A stretch of 64,000 nucleotides of DNA from Meandrina meandrites (GCA_963693305.1 OY855905.1:30628937-30692936), one strand, 5' to 3'. Shown: positions 9,213-22,250, counted from the first letter of the stretch. Translations and numbers: made by a program. The notes: a model not told the origin generated them from the sequence alone.

Positions 9213-12200
9213 AATAAAATCCTGTTACCATGGCAACTCACTCTATTCCAGTCCCCACCAATCAGGCCACTTCTACCAAACCTATTTATTTGTTTGTCAT
9301 AATACACATATGAGGAGTCATTGGCAAATAATAAAATGGAAGATCAAAATTCGCCAGAAAAGCTTTTAGGAATGGAGGGCGGGAATCCAGTATCTTGCCA
9401 CATTAACAAAATTGTCTGTAGTAGAGAGTTACTACAAAGAATCAAGCATTTCCGATACAAATTGGTTGAGATATCCCTTTCTTCATATTTGATCAAAATT
9501 TGGTTGAGTTTATAACGTCATATCTTCGCTAATTTGTATATTTTAGAACATCTCTTGAAAGAAAAGAAACATTTGAAAACAGTAAACAGCATTTTTTTCC
9601 TCATAGACTACTCACAGACCTTTTTGTTAATGTTTTAAAAAGGCTTAGAAAGGCTTTTAATTTTAAACACTTTTTTTGAGAATAACACTATTATTACTGA
9701 ATTGAAAGAAGAAATCGTTTTGGAAATGAAATAAATATTGACTTTTCTTAGCCACTGAACATCTCAATTCCAAAAAAGTCATAAACGATCATTTTTACGA
9801 CAAATTTATTGGAGCACTTTTTCGAAGGTAAACATAATTAAAAAAGACTGAGACCATCAGCCAAAACAATTTTCATATACTGTATTTGAATTTTTGAGGT
9901 CGTTTAAGGACATAGCACGACATACCATATTGGCCTGACTCAGGTATGCTGAACTTTAAGAGCCTGTTAGTTGTTGAAAAGTAACCTTTGAACATCACTA
10001 CATGTCTCTCGTCTCAAAATGTTTATAAATGCATGGTGAATAGCTCAAGCCGGAAAATACTCCGGCAACCTTGATACGGATCAACTAGTCACCTTACGTA
10101 ACCGTGAAGGCCCTACAGCGACGAGTACAAGTATTGGTTCAATTGGTTAATTTAAGTCGCTACATCCGTCAAATTTTAAAATTTTAAAAAAGATTGCCTC
10201 GTGAAACTCGAGATTATTTCTTCATATTATGTAATGCACTAAAACAATCATTTGCATAGATACTTCCTTTAAAGAAGACCGGTGTAAGCAAATAACTTTG
10301 AGAAGGTCATACGTATGCAAGAGTCAATGCCTTAAAACAGCATGTTCGTTTCCGAATTTTAAATGAAATCGTTTTTTAAAGTCTGCACTAACACTGGTAC
10401 TTGTTCATGAACTGGTACGTGAACATGTTATGATCGACAGTACTTTATTTAACAATAGAGTTAAGTGTTCAATTAAGTCGTTCAGTTTTACTTGTTATAA
10501 CTATCTGGAATAACAGAAAGACATTTAAATATCAAAAGCTTTGCATGAGGTGGTATTTTTATGCGATTGATTTATGATTAGTCGAGAAAATGTCACCCTG
10601 GGTTATTAGAAAACGGTTGGACACTTTTGTAGAGACTTTCTCTGACAGATTCCCACTTCTTAATACCAGTAGTGATTAATCGAAGCTTCTAGAGCAGTCG
10701 ACTAGTTCGACATTTCCTCCGGCTATAGCCACTTCTGTCATTGCCATTCACAGCACGTGCCGTCAGATCTGTGCTTGGTTCAGATTTTTAACTTTCGTAG
10801 TTTTAGGTTAAAGCGAAGGTGAATTCATAATTTGATATCCAGTAATGGGAAATCTGCCTTTTTTTCGTTATTATGTGCGTAAAAAGATCTAGATTTAATA
10901 AGCGAATAAATTAACCGATGGAGAGGAATTTTTCTTTTGATTCCTTCTAAAAAGAAACCTTTTCGCCTTTTACTTCGATGATCTTAAAAATTCAGTAAGG
11001 ATCTGCTTTATAAAATTATTACTTTCTATTATTTTTATAAAATTTGCGTGATCTGACAAATGCACATAAATTCGTAAAACAGTTGCTGCTCTTTTAACAT
11101 CCTGTTTATCAAAACAGGCAGGTTCTAAATCGCAGCGATATGGAAATTATACAGGAACTCGTATTACTTTAAACAGTTAACATAAAGGTAGCCGACATCC
11201 CGCCCCTTTTCTTACCTGGTGGGTGCTTACGTTTTGAGTGTTCAATATACTGTAGATTATAATCTTAGATATGTAAACTTACTTCGTGACTGTGCAATAA
11301 TTGAACACAACCCAGTGTGATAAACGTAAGTATTTGTATAGTTATGATTGAAAAGCACTTTCGTTTGTGATTAAACAAAAGCTGATTTAAGTCGATGCGC
11401 AATTGGCGAAGGGCCAAACTAAAACTTACATCATTCAACATATTTGATCACTTTTTAGTGAAAACTGTGTGCTGGACAGATATTACTGCTGTACAGTTTT
11501 TTTTCTAGCCCGTTTAACTTTTATTCTATCCAAGATTTAAAATTTTGTTAACCAACAGATAATAATACGAATTTAATTTTCCTTCGAATGTGGAAACGTG
11601 GGCATCGACATTGTATAATAATACAAACACAAAAAAGAACGATTGAAAGCCGGAACATAAATTGTGTGATGTTAGTTAATTTTGTAAACCTCTTGAAGCA
11701 TTCGCTATTGTTGTTTCAATCACATCTCCTGCGTTCTTGTTGATATGATTTGAAAACAGATGCAATGAATATTTCCCTTTAAAGTATCCAAATATAGAAA
11801 TAAAAATAATCAGAAAACGTTCGTTATCTCAATCGTTACTTTCATTTTTAGGAAAAATACAATTTTTATTATACTTTTGAAAAACGGAACATTTAAATTT
11901 TGATAATAAGGCTTTTGATTAAGGGAAAAATTAATGTGCACTTTACTCTACTAGTCTACGAGATAAAAACACTTCCTGCTTTATGTTCATTCATCGTCCT
12001 AAAAGACCGTAAAGGACTACATATCGAGAAAGAAAAAAATAATTACAGGAGCTTCGTAGACTTCACAAGGCCATTCACAAATCAGGCTAACAAACCTTTA
12101 AATATTATAACAAACTAGTAATAATAGAAAAAAATGTAATTAAACCCGGCTATTTTCAGTTTCATTTTGGATTTAAATTAAGATTAATTGCTCTTACGTC

Positions 12201-13680
12201 AGGAAATATTCGTGACATCTAAAACAACTCCATTAAGAAGAATTCATAAAAATGACATGCAGTGTTAACTGGTCGGAAACCGTTTCATCTTCTTTCAATT
12301 AAGTGACCTGAACCGCCCTTGCATCAATCAAAAGTCCACAACAAAGCTTATAGCATCGACAATCTTTTATGATAAAGTCATAAGATGAATGACATCGCAC
12401 TCGTCGTTAGTCTGAGGTTCGAATCACCAAGGTAAGTCATACTTTACGAGTAGACTGTGTTAAAAAATTATTGAGGAGGAAGAGGAAGACAGTTCAACTC
12501 ATAAAACAAAGTTAACAATACACTTTTCAAAAAAAATTATTTTAAATACTCCTAAAGGGAAAGAAAAACATCTAACTTCTGGTACTAGTTGTAGGAAGCT
12601 TCGTTTGAAATTGTGGAAATTTAATTTTGTTTAATCAAGTTTCTTGTGAGGACACTCAGTTGCGTATTTAAAAACCATTTCCACAGCCTCCAAGAGGAAA
12701 TATTACAGTGTTCTACTGAGGGGAGGCCTAGGGAACAGATATTTTTGGTTTATGTTATCGGGAGGTTCCTTTCTTCGATATTTTTAACTTACTTCAGGGA
12801 AAAGTAATTTGCAGCAAGCGTATAACAATTGGGAAAAAAGGGAAGCATACATTGCACCGCTCAGAAAAACTAATCTTGCATTATATATTTTCATCCTTAG
12901 ACGACAGATGCGTTTACTTAGCAAATATCGTTAAGCTACGCTTAACTCAGTGAAAAACATATTGCTGCGTGTTCATGTTGCTTTTGGCTGGACATGTAAA
13001 TACGAAACGTTAACATTTGCGACATTCAGACACAGAGGGATTAAGTAAAGCTTTGTTAAAATGCCAGGTCTTCAAATTCCCTTTTAGCCCAAATTTAATT
13101 CAAGATAAGCTTTTATTAACTAGAAAAACATTGAACGAACGGAAACTTTTTCAGTACAATGAAGACTGGCCTATGCTATAGTAAGCACCCTGTATGATGC
13201 TCTCACCTGCCTGTTGGCCGAATTTTTGAAAAGAGGATATTGTAACTTAAAATTTAACAGGGTAGTAGTTTTGAGACGATTTGGCAGATTTGGCCGGTGA
13301 AGGAGAAGCAACTTTACCGTTATGAGGTTTGAGTTTAAAGTTGTTGCTCGTAATGTGCTTGGGTCGCATATTTTGGAAACGGATATTTTTAATGTTTCAG
13401 GATTGTGTTGAATATGACTTTTAACCCCATACGTATTTGTGCGGTTGGTTGCAACTGTATTTACGCCTAACCTTCCTTTTCTTAACTACGCTTCCACGCG
13501 CGTCATATCAGGCTAGTTTGATAAAAGATGTTTGCCGCACCCAAAATTGAACAAAATTCTGGTGATATCAGATGGTTAACTAGATTTCACAGAAGTTATT
13601 TAGGACTGTAAAATGTTTGGCTAATTGCGAATACATGTTGCATGTAATATTGACGATATGAGCCAATGTAATTTTTTATA
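9213..13680. other. gene-poor AT-rich interval
   Basis: No credible coding exon, SINE head or TIR pair found in about 4.4 kb. A tRNA-like B box (GGTTCGAATCACC, about 12416) stands alone. The right end probably holds the promoter of the receptor at 13699. A possible splice acceptor (TTTTTTATAG) lies at about 13671-13680. Confidence 0.4.
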
Positions 13681-13698
13681 GGTTTTAAAGAAAAAGTC

Positions 13699-14835
13699 AT
13701 GAACCACACAGAGAATTCAAGTGCTTCTCTCGAAGACGGAGAACTCGATGGCAATGACGACAACGGAAAAGTTAATGACGCCACTAAGATAGGCATCACC
13801 GGTGGGTACGTCATAGTTCTTCTGTTCTCGTTTGTGGGTAACTCGATTATCATACATCTCGTACGCACTCGTGCGAACATTCGCAAAAACCCATTCAACT
13901 GGCTTTTATTCAACACGGCTGTTGCTGATCTCTTGGATGTGATCACAGCCTCCGCCTTTTCTGTGCCATTCATCATGTGTAGAGATTGCTGGATATCTGG
14001 GATGGTAGGTAGGATCCTTTGCAAGCTTATTCCCTTCTTTCTGGTCGTCTCCATTTGTGTTTCTATCTGGACGCTCACTGTCATTGCCGCTGACCGATAT
14101 CTGGCTATTGTGTGCATTCGGAGGAGGCCGCTATCATCCAAGTCAGTGGTGTGCTCCATAATCGCCGTGTGGTTGTTTGCTGGTTTGATATTCAGTGGGG
14201 AACTTTACAAGTTCAAAGTAGATGAGGAAGGCGAGGTGGCTGTGTGCTATCCTGAGTGGTACGAAGGATCGGAAGAAATTTCTATAATATTCTACCAAAC
14301 GGAAATGATAGTGAAAGTTATCATCACGTACGCTATACCGCTGGTGATCATGGCAGTACTGTATTCGCTGATCTCCTTCTTTTTGTGGAAACAAAAACCT
14401 CCAGGAGCTGTTAATCAAGAAGCTTATGTCAAGCAAATGAGGAAACGCCGAGCAGTAATTAAGATGTTGATAACCGCTGTCGTTGTTTTTGCACTCTGTT
14501 GGCTTCCTGTGCACGTCAGTCACATAATGTCGGAATTTTACGCGGATTCCTATTTCACCATCCCTTCTTTTCTGAGGCTGCTGTTCTATTGGCTCGCGCA
14601 CGCTAACGCTGCCATCCATCCATGGTTGTTTATTGCTTTCAGTGAAAATTTGAGAGGGGAAACAAAAGGAATCTTTCACAATATCAGAAAGAGAGGCTTA
14701 TTGAAACACCCCAAGCTAAGCACCTCATCCCAGCCAAGTTTGTTTACAAATCTTGAGCTGGCGGGCTCCAGAGAAATCTCACGCTCGCGCTCATCTGTTA
14801 ACATCAGCACCCTTAGTTTCGACACAAAGTTTTAA
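13699..14835 (+). CDS. rhodopsin-family (class A) GPCR, peptide-receptor-like, divergent cluster member
   Basis: A 378-residue seven-helix receptor encoded in a single exon, presumably in the plasma membrane and coupling to G proteins. The N-terminus has N-glycosylation sequons (NHT, NSS) and an acidic stretch. Landmarks: TM1 GN (N48), TM2 NTAVADLLD (D77), ECL1 W then C108, TM3 DRY (122-124), TM4 W148, C173 in ECL2 for the disulphide, TM5 P204, TM6 CWLP (257-260) and TM7 HPWLF (297-301). TM7 departs from NPxxY at both the Asn and the Tyr. The Ser-rich tail ends FDTKF, matching the FDTKL/FDTRL ends of its neighbours. An acceptor-like TTTTTTATAG 18 nt upstream suggests a separate 5'UTR exon. 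Ligand unknown; the general look is that of cnidarian neuropeptide-type receptors, which is an inference. Confidence 0.93.
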   Translation: MNHTENSSASLEDGELDGNDDNGKVNDATKIGITGGYVIVLLFSFVGNSIIIHLVRTRANIRKNPFNWLLFNTAVADLLDVITASAFSVPFIMCRDCWISGMVGRILCKLIPFFLVVSICVSIWTLTVIAADRYLAIVCIRRRPLSSKSVVCSIIAVWLFAGLIFSGELYKFKVDEEGEVAVCYPEWYEGSEEISIIFYQTEMIVKVIITYAIPLVIMAVLYSLISFFLWKQKPPGAVNQEAYVKQMRKRRAVIKMLITAVVVFALCWLPVHVSHIMSEFYADSYFTIPSFLRLLFYWLAHANAAIHPWLFIAFSENLRGETKGIFHNIRKRGLLKHPKLSTSSQPSLFTNLELAGSREISRSRSSVNISTLSFDTKF

Positions 14836-16480
14836 AATGATCTGTGTTTCCCCGGCCGCGGGCAAAAGAAGGGGAACGCAGTGCATGGAAGAAGGGAACA
14901 TCCCTTATGTTTATAACCCCCCCTTGATCTATCTTCTAACAAAAAAAATATAGATATACGAGCGCAACGAGACCCTTTCGAGGAGTAAAATGGAACAAGA
15001 TAAAAAAGATTTCGGTTTTCAGCAATCCCCGATAGTAGCCCTACCCCATCCAATTTTCTGCGCCAACTTAGTGACGCCCACACAGAATATTGTACTTCAC
15101 TAGAAATAAGCAATAAGCTTGCAAGTAAAGTGCATGTTAAACGTTCAACGTTTAATCAGGGTGGCTTTCATTAGCTATATCACTCATCAGAACCTTTAAG
15201 TCAGTTTTCCTTTTTGTCTGCTCATTTGATTTCTAAACAGTGTGTTTATGCCACCAGCACGAAGTTGTATAAACTCAGGGCTTATACATGACGGGCACTT
15301 TATGCTACACGGAGAACCAAGACATTCGTGTCGGATCTTTACTAATGTAAAACGTTGTAAATAAAACAAATACGTGCCCTCAATAGTCAGGGATACGCAT
15401 AAATAACAAGTGAATAGTAGATAAGTAAATAAACAAATAAATCAAGAGATTCATAAATTAACCAATCAATCAATGAAAAAACAATTGCGTAATACAAGGA
15501 AACATTTAGCGACTATCTAAGTGTATATATAATCATAGCAAACGTTTGTAGACAGTAAACAGAAAATTAGTAGGATTACATGTAATACAAGGTTGGAACG
15601 TGAATCCAGTCCAACATATGCAATGTATATCCCTTTGTCATCAAGAAAATTTAGTGGGCTGGCGAGTACAAAGGTTGGATGTTCGGACCCTTGCATAACA
15701 GACCCCCCCCCCCCCCCCCCCCCCCATAACATGTACAAATGTCACATTAAATAATCTGACGAATGTCATTGTACTGAAAACACGATATATTCTTAAAGTT
15801 ACCTTCAATAGATGTGTTCACCTATACACGGGGTGACCATTAGTGGAGGTTTGACTGTACCTTCGACAACGATCGCGCCTATGTAATCGTTAATTCAGTG
15901 CACTGTACTGATACAGTAATGAACCAGCTTAAATATTCATATACGTATACAATTTGCAATTAAAACGTTATTCATTTCCCGCTTGTGTAAATGACATAAT
16001 CATTTCGACGTATTTCTCGTTGAACTCAGTAGTAAATTAATGCATATGTGACAATGATACTAATTTACTATTTTTTTTTTCAATTTTAAAAACTGAGAGA
16101 TTAAAGGACGTTGCCATCCTCCATCTCTATATAATTATAAAGCCAGCAAATGGTTACTAGGATCTCAGCTAAATGGTACAATTACAAAAGAATTAAACAA
16201 GATAAGCAATAATGTTGCTGGTATCTTTTTCTGCCATCAGGTAAAAGCAAAATAAAAAAGGAAACCCATCTGAAAAACATGTCGTGGAACTCTAAAAATA
16301 ATTTAAGTATTTAACGAAAAAATTAAAACTCAGACCATTTATTTTACGGTTCTATTCTAAAACCATTTTCTGATAAAAAAAATCCGGGCGTTATGATTGG
16401 TTCTTCCTTGCAGGTCGGGATTTTGCCATACGGACCATTTTCAAAGAAACGATCATAAGCCGTGGTTTTTGAAAACCGAA
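14836..16480. other. intergenic DNA
   Basis: 3' flank of the receptor. A poly-C tract lies at about 15703-15725. A stretch at about 16060-16370 resembles 16655-16900 (similar order of TCTCAG, GCCAT/CCCACC and ...AACCATTTT / AGCCATTTT blocks), which may be an old duplication. Confidence 0.4.
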
Positions 16481-16631
16481 AACTTCTTACTAACCTAGCT
16501 TGCTCGAGCCGTACTGGGGAAATTTGGATATTGGTCGTTTTTGTACGGACCTCGCTGCGCTCGGTCCGTACTGCAACGACCTCGGGCCAATATTCCCCAG
16601 TACGGCCCTCGCACGCGGTTAGTATGAAGTT
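16481..16631. repeat. foldback (near-palindromic) element
   Basis: Arms meet at about 16556 (GGACCTCGCTGCGCTCGGTCC). The outer ends AACTTCTTACTAACC and GGTTAGTATGAAGTT are imperfect reverse complements. Both facing ORFs over it are artefacts of the palindrome. Confidence 0.8.
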
Positions 16632-18289
16632 AATGTCCAACATCTAAAAGGTCCTTCGTCGAATATAGTTGTAAAGCAAGCAAAACACAGCTATAATCTC
16701 AGGTAATTAATCATTGCAAAAGGAGTTCAGCCAAAAGAGCTTAAATTATAAATATATGCAATAATGCCATTAGCAATTAAACACTTTTCATTTCCCACCG
16801 ACAGGTGTAACAAATAAGGAACGAAGCCCTCTCTGAAAATCATTAACGAGAAAAGTGATTTATATTTCGGTTTCATTCAAAAGCCATTTTCAAGTCGAGG
16901 ATGCCGACAAATTAGATAGGTCTGCATCTTCTAATGTTGTACAGAAGGCAAACAATAGCCAGACTCCCCGCTAATTACTCATGTTGAAAGAAGTCAACCA
17001 AACAAATCCAGTTCGTTGGGGGCTTTAATCCCAGAGATAAAAAGAGCTTGGAATGCGAATGCTAATGCGGCTGGTAACGGTTTACAGCACTTTATCCTTT
17101 TTGAAACACTCTTTATGTTAGCTTTAAGTGCTGATAACTGAAATACACTTTTACAGATTTTTTGCAAAGTTAAAAAATTTCTACAAAGCAAGTTCAGGGG
17201 CTACTTTAGTTTTCGAAAATAGTAAGTAGATCTAAGACTGCATCGTAGAATCTTTTTTAAAAATTAAAAATTTTGAAAAAACGTGTTTTAACTATGCTGA
17301 TTACATTTCAACGATATCACCCGATGGGATCACCCAGCTCTTTTCTTATAAATATGTACTAAAAGCTGAAAATACACAGAGTTTTTTAAAGGTTAATGAT
17401 CCTTGGGCAACCAATAATTTGTCAAGAAAATGTCTACAGCTTATTCAGTGCCGTTGATTGGGTATTCAATTGATGCCATTATCATAACGTCGACGGATAA
17501 AGATTATATGTATTTACTCATAAAATTAAATTAAACTGCTTGAAAGCACTGGAAATGGTTGCCAGCCACCATGACAAATTGGATTTCAAGAAACGCGTGT
17601 TCTTGTTAAAATTTCAACTAGCTAGTGGAATGATAAAATCAAGATCGTTTTGAAACACCGTACACTAAATGTGATGATAAAGTTTGACAGCGTAACTTTA
17701 TTTGTGTTAATTGCCACAGTTGTGACACAGTTACCCTAATCGATACTTATAACCCGTTTTGTTAAACGGAGCAACGTATTTAATGTTTTTTCTAAAATGC
17801 CATCACTCAAGTAAACAGCCTATACGGTTAGCTTGGAGAAATGGGGCGGAAGTGGGAGAGTTTGCTTTGGTCGCGATTCGTGTAAACTTCCCTTATTCTA
17901 ACATGTACCCATTATTATCATTTTTTTTTAATAACACTGGGTGTAATTAAAAATTCAAAAACTTTCATGTCTTTAATTGCATTGAAGTTAACGCACTTTT
18001 TCATTAGTCCAGTTTGTCACATATTAATGAGGCTGTTCACTTACAAAGCACTGATAAGGCTTAAGATTGTGATCGGAATTTCAAACTCCTGCTCAGGGAG
18101 GAAGAGGTTTACAGTTATACTGTACAACATATTTAGTCAGGGCATGCTCGTTATTTCAATCGAAATTTTTCTATATAACTATCCATATAAAACCCTTTAA
18201 CGTGTTTGGTCTTTTCTAATTATGCATGACTCCTCCAGGCAGGTGCTTTTAAGTCAATTATTTATACACATGCGTTATATGTCAAGGTC
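16632..18289. other. intergenic DNA, no gene recognised
   Basis: AT-rich with only short chance frames. Confidence 0.4.
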
Positions 18290-18807
18290 TTTTCACCTTG
18301 TGAAACAGTAAAAGGATCGTGTCTCAGAAACGTGTTTCATATTTCACTTCCAATCAATAAACATTGAAATCACTAGTAATTTCCTACCTATTATTTTTCT
18401 CTTCTAGAGTTATCTAAAGGCCAATGGAATAAAAATAAAAATTATGTAATTTCCAAGTCTATGTTTATTGATTAAGGTGACAGGCTGCTAGTGTGTATAA
18501 TTTACATATAAAAGAAAATTACACCAATTATATTTTTAGCATCATTTCGAAATTGCTATATTCTATACCCTTACTAGTTTACTTATAAAAACCGGCGCCT
18601 TATTTCGTTTCGTTTTCCCTTCGTTGTTTATACATACTAGGAATTATTAGCTTGACAAAATTGACAAAACAGCTTTTCTTTTTGTTTACATTTCGTCTTT
18701 TCATGTAAGCAGGGTGTTTAAAATAGGTATTTCCAGTTGAGCTCAATTATCCGGCTTGTTAACGAAGTTCAGTCAGAAGAAATCGCTTTGAGACCTTGGA
18801 TAAACAG
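18290..18807 (+). promoter_or_regulatory. promoter and 5'UTR exon of the GPCR at 19985
   Basis: This block is homologous to 36410-36940 upstream of the GPCR at 38226. Shared strings are GTGAAACA...GGATCGTGTC...GAAACGTGT at the left and GAGACCTTGGATAAACAG / GAGATCTTGGATAAAGAG at the right. Both right ends are followed by a splice donor (GTAAGC here, GTAAAA there). The likely transcript is a non-coding first exon ending at 18807, an intron of about 1.2 kb, and an acceptor (TATACAG) at 19982 two bases before the ATG. Conservation in two duplicates argues for function. The start site itself cannot be read. Confidence 0.65.
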
Positions 18808-19984
18808 GTAAGCTAAAACGCTCGTACTTAAATTCCAGTTTTTTCGTATTAATCTTAATATATTTTGTACGGGTACCATGTTTATGAATTACCACTATTT
18901 GACCCTAAAAGAAAATATCCCGTAACAAAAAATGGACGTCGATTTCATTCTTGGGCGGAAAATAATAATCGTCGGCTTATAGGGACAGCATAATTTGTTC
19001 TTTAGTATCCAGTGATGGACCTTTGGTGAATAAGTAAAAAAAAAGTTACAATGAAGAAACGTTTTTTTAAAGTCTTTTTTACCGAATTTTCGTAAAATGT
19101 GATCCTGTTGTATCTTTTATAAAGTTGCATACTTGTCTCTGATGCACGATGGTGATGAATTATTGTCTTAGTTACACTAATCAATGTGTGAAATGTAACC
19201 AGGGATTTTTACACTTCACATGATAGACTGATTTCTATAGCCTTTAGGTAGAATTTTTAAATGTCCCTAGTAAACACAAATCCTTCATCGGAAAAACAAG
19301 TAAACATGTGATAATTAACCTATCCGTCTGACTGTCAGGATTGGTCTTCAGTTATAGGCGCCTGTCTTCAGTTGTATCAGCTGATCATCATTCACGACTG
19401 GAATTGGAATTTAATTTGCTCGAAATTTATAAATAATAATCAAAATATTTTTTTTAGGAATCTACTGAGATGATTTACCCAAGTTAATGACGAAGTTATG
19501 GCAGTCAAAAGTGCATGACAAGATAGTGCCTCAGTAGACCTCTTTTTAACACTGCTGGATACTTCACCGCGGTAAAACAAGTATTACAAGTATCATTACA
19601 TCAGTATTCTCCTGATTCTTATTGCTTGAAAACGGCGAAATGCGGACTGTCGGCGCTTGCCTATTGTTAAAGCAATTCTCCTCGGGTGTGGAGCATTTTA
19701 AAAGTAAAGAATCGCGTTTGAGAGAACTGAAATTATATTTACACTCAGCAGCTTCATATCCTTACTGATGCTTCCACGTTAACGTGAATGATTTCTCTTG
19801 CAATAAGAAAATAAAAACAGCCATAGACGTTTGACCGCGGTGAAGCTGGACACCAAGTTGACTGCGTTAAAGAACACACCTGGGGATCTGTGTTGTATTT
19901 ACCACTGTATAGTTTCATTTATTTGCTTGATTAGAACTCCGTTTGAAACTTCAATCTTGTAGTTAACATGCACTTTATACAGGT

Positions 19985-21091
19985 ATGAATCAATCTAATG
20001 TCACAGGAGCAAGTGCTTATTTCACCATTTCATGCCGAATTTTAAACCCAAGCGCCCTCACAAACTCCATTTTGATTGTTGCCTACGTGACTTTATTGAT
20101 CGCCGCTTGCGTGGAGAACACAATAGTTATATACTTGGTGAGGACATACAGAGATTTAAAGCAGTCCGCATTTAACTACCTCATTATCAACATGGCTGTT
20201 GCAGATCTCATTGATGTTTGTTTTGCAACCTTGGTGTCTGTCACCTTCGTGTTTGTTGGTCTGCAGTGGATTCCTGGCTTAGTCGGAAAAGTATCCTGCA
20301 AACTTGTTTACTTCATATTTGTAATGTCAATCGGACTGTCGATCTCCACGCTTATTATAATGTCCGTGGATCGGTACATGGCAATTGTACATACCATGAA
20401 AAGGCCAATGTCTTCAGCAACGGCAAGAAGATCCATTGCATTGAGTTGGATAATTTCAGCCATTGTAGCTTCTCCTTATCTTTATAAGATGGATACAAGA
20501 AAAATAAGCGACAATACTACCATTTGTGCCTCAATCTGGAGCGACGATCCTGAACAGCATTTATTTTATAGCAAGCTGGAGGAATGTGCAAAGGCTCTCA
20601 TATTTTACGTACTTCCATTAATTGTAATAGGAACAACCAATACCGTAGTTGGTCATTCCTTGCGCAAAAGGCGGCCAATTGGTGACAGTCAAACGCAGGA
20701 AAGGATTAACATACAAAATCAAAAGATCTATAGGTTATTAGTTGCTACTGTAGCTCTGTTCGCCTTTTGTTGGTCGTTTGCCCATGTAAACCATTTAATG
20801 AACGTCTTTTTTCTTTTCAAATATTGCGCACTCCCAGCGCCTGTTCCGCTTTTCTTCTACTGGATCTCTCATATAAATGCTGCAATTAACCCAATTATTT
20901 ATTTCACATTTAATAACAAATTTAAGCAAGGTCTTAAACACGCTCTTAGAGGAAGAGTGGCAAGACATCTCATACGAAACGTTTCTCCTCAAGAGAATGT
21001 TGCATTCGAGTGTCTGGAATTTGAAAATGTTACTACCAACAAGGATAACGAGGAACGGAATACAAACATAACATTCGATACGAAACTTTAA
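19985..21091 (+). CDS. rhodopsin-family (class A) GPCR, cluster paralogue A
   Basis: A 368-residue single-exon receptor. The start is chosen at 19985 because a splice acceptor ends 3 bases before it and the relatives share MN(Q/K)SN(V/I)TG. Sequons NQS and NVT lie at the N-terminus and NTT in ECL2. Landmarks: N45, D74 (NMAVADLIDV), C105, DRY 129-131, W155, C181, P211, TM6 FCWSF (261-265; the usual CWxP proline is Phe) and TM7 NPIIY (302-306). The third intracellular loop is short, and the tail ends FDTKL, a class I PDZ-ligand pattern. It is closest to the gene at 30269 (roughly nine residues in ten identical by eye). Likely a plasma-membrane receptor for a peptide-like ligand; the ligand is not deducible. 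Confidence 0.95.
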   Translation: MNQSNVTGASAYFTISCRILNPSALTNSILIVAYVTLLIAACVENTIVIYLVRTYRDLKQSAFNYLIINMAVADLIDVCFATLVSVTFVFVGLQWIPGLVGKVSCKLVYFIFVMSIGLSISTLIIMSVDRYMAIVHTMKRPMSSATARRSIALSWIISAIVASPYLYKMDTRKISDNTTICASIWSDDPEQHLFYSKLEECAKALIFYVLPLIVIGTTNTVVGHSLRKRRPIGDSQTQERINIQNQKIYRLLVATVALFAFCWSFAHVNHLMNVFFLFKYCALPAPVPLFFYWISHINAAINPIIYFTFNNKFKQGLKHALRGRVARHLIRNVSPQENVAFECLEFENVTTNKDNEERNTNITFDTKL

Positions 21092-21438
21092 GTAATTAAG
21101 TAAATGAATAATATTATGTGTGATCGTGATACGAAGTAACATTTAACGGTTAGTTTAAATCGTTTTTAGTTTTATATTAAACTTTTGTAGATTGATATAT
21201 TTCATGTAATACAAATGTTTGCATAGGGAACGCTAAATCAAACTTCCCTAATGTCTTTGTTATTTTGATTAGAAATATAAAGTGGTAAGATCTGGTAACC
21301 TTTACGACTAATACTTAAGTTTGAAGCCTTGTAGTTAAACACCCAAGCACAACAAACTTAATTGCCTGATGTAATAATTCGAAGAACGTTTGCCCCAAAA
21401 CACGATTTATTATGATAGTTTCCATCGATATTATATAC
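21092..21438 (+). repeat. 3' flank duplicated at 31322-31670
   Basis: Blocks such as ATATTTCATGTAATACAAATG, AGGGAACGCTAAATCAAAC, AACACCCAAGCACAA and CCTGATGTAATAATTCGAAGAA recur in order behind the gene at 30269. This shows the duplicated unit runs past the stop codon. It probably includes the 3'UTR; no canonical AATAAA stands out. Confidence 0.8.
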
Positions 21439-21614
21439 GATCCTTCTGGTCTGCGCCAGGGATCGACCTCCAAAACCGGAAGTCCGTGATTCACGGACTC
21501 ATTGTCAAATGTGATAAATCGGATTGGCTGAAAAACACAAAACGAGTACTCTGCGCATGCTCGGAAATTGGGAGCGGCCAGAGGTCTCGATTCCTGACGC
21601 AGACCAGAAGGATC
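21439..21614. mobile_element. 176-bp TIR element (MITE)
   Basis: The perfect 17-bp ends GATCCTTCTGGTCTGCG and its complement lie at 21439-21455 and 21598-21614, and similarity continues inward. The centre has a separate palindrome AGTCCGTGATTCACGGACT (21480-21498). It lies at the right edge of the duplicated GPCR unit and is absent from the 31670 copy. Confidence 0.85.
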
Positions 21615-22250
21615 ACGGCCTCTGGGGACGAGAATGTGTCACATCAACTAAAATACAATAAAATGTCACATTTTTTATTTGCTTGATTATATCTGCCTCG
21701 AATTTTGAAGAGAAACGCTTTATTTTGCGTTATATTATGGGTTTTACCGCTAGCTCTCAACTATCGAGGAAAGTATTCCAAGCCCCACTTTGAAATATTG
21801 CTTCGTTTTCGATTATTTCCGTGAGATGAGGTTATTTTATTAAACTTTGGATATTGGATCGTAGTGCCAAAACACCAGATGAAAACCACAAGTCATTGTA
21901 CTACGTAGTCTGAAAACGACTAGCGTGACTTTGGCGTGACACGCAAATATATAAACGAATCATTTCCGCGTGGGTGCTTTAAGACTTCTTTCCATTGCAG
22001 TTGAAAACTTTAAGTCAAGACGGTTACCACTTATTTCGATCGCTTATGCGATTAAGTCTTTTGTTGATGTTGTGGCTCAACTTTATCATTGGATGAAATT
22101 TTATTTTCCTTTGTTTTTAACTCATGATCGTACGTCACCATACCATACCCCAAAACAAAGGAGAAATAAAATTTGAGCCAAGGATAAAATTCAAGCTTTA
22201 CATTATCTTAGTTTCGTGTCTGAGCGCCTACTTTCTTTCTTAGAAAAAAT
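21615..22250. other. non-coding spacer
   Basis: No gene recognised. Confidence 0.4.

Noticed and set aside
12405..12435. possible tRNA (B box GGTTCGAATCACC)
   Set aside because: No matching A box or foldable tRNA around it.
13596..14159. antisense ORF of 187 codons, and 14143-14679 antisense
   Set aside because: Shadows of the GPCR on the + strand, which has all family motifs.
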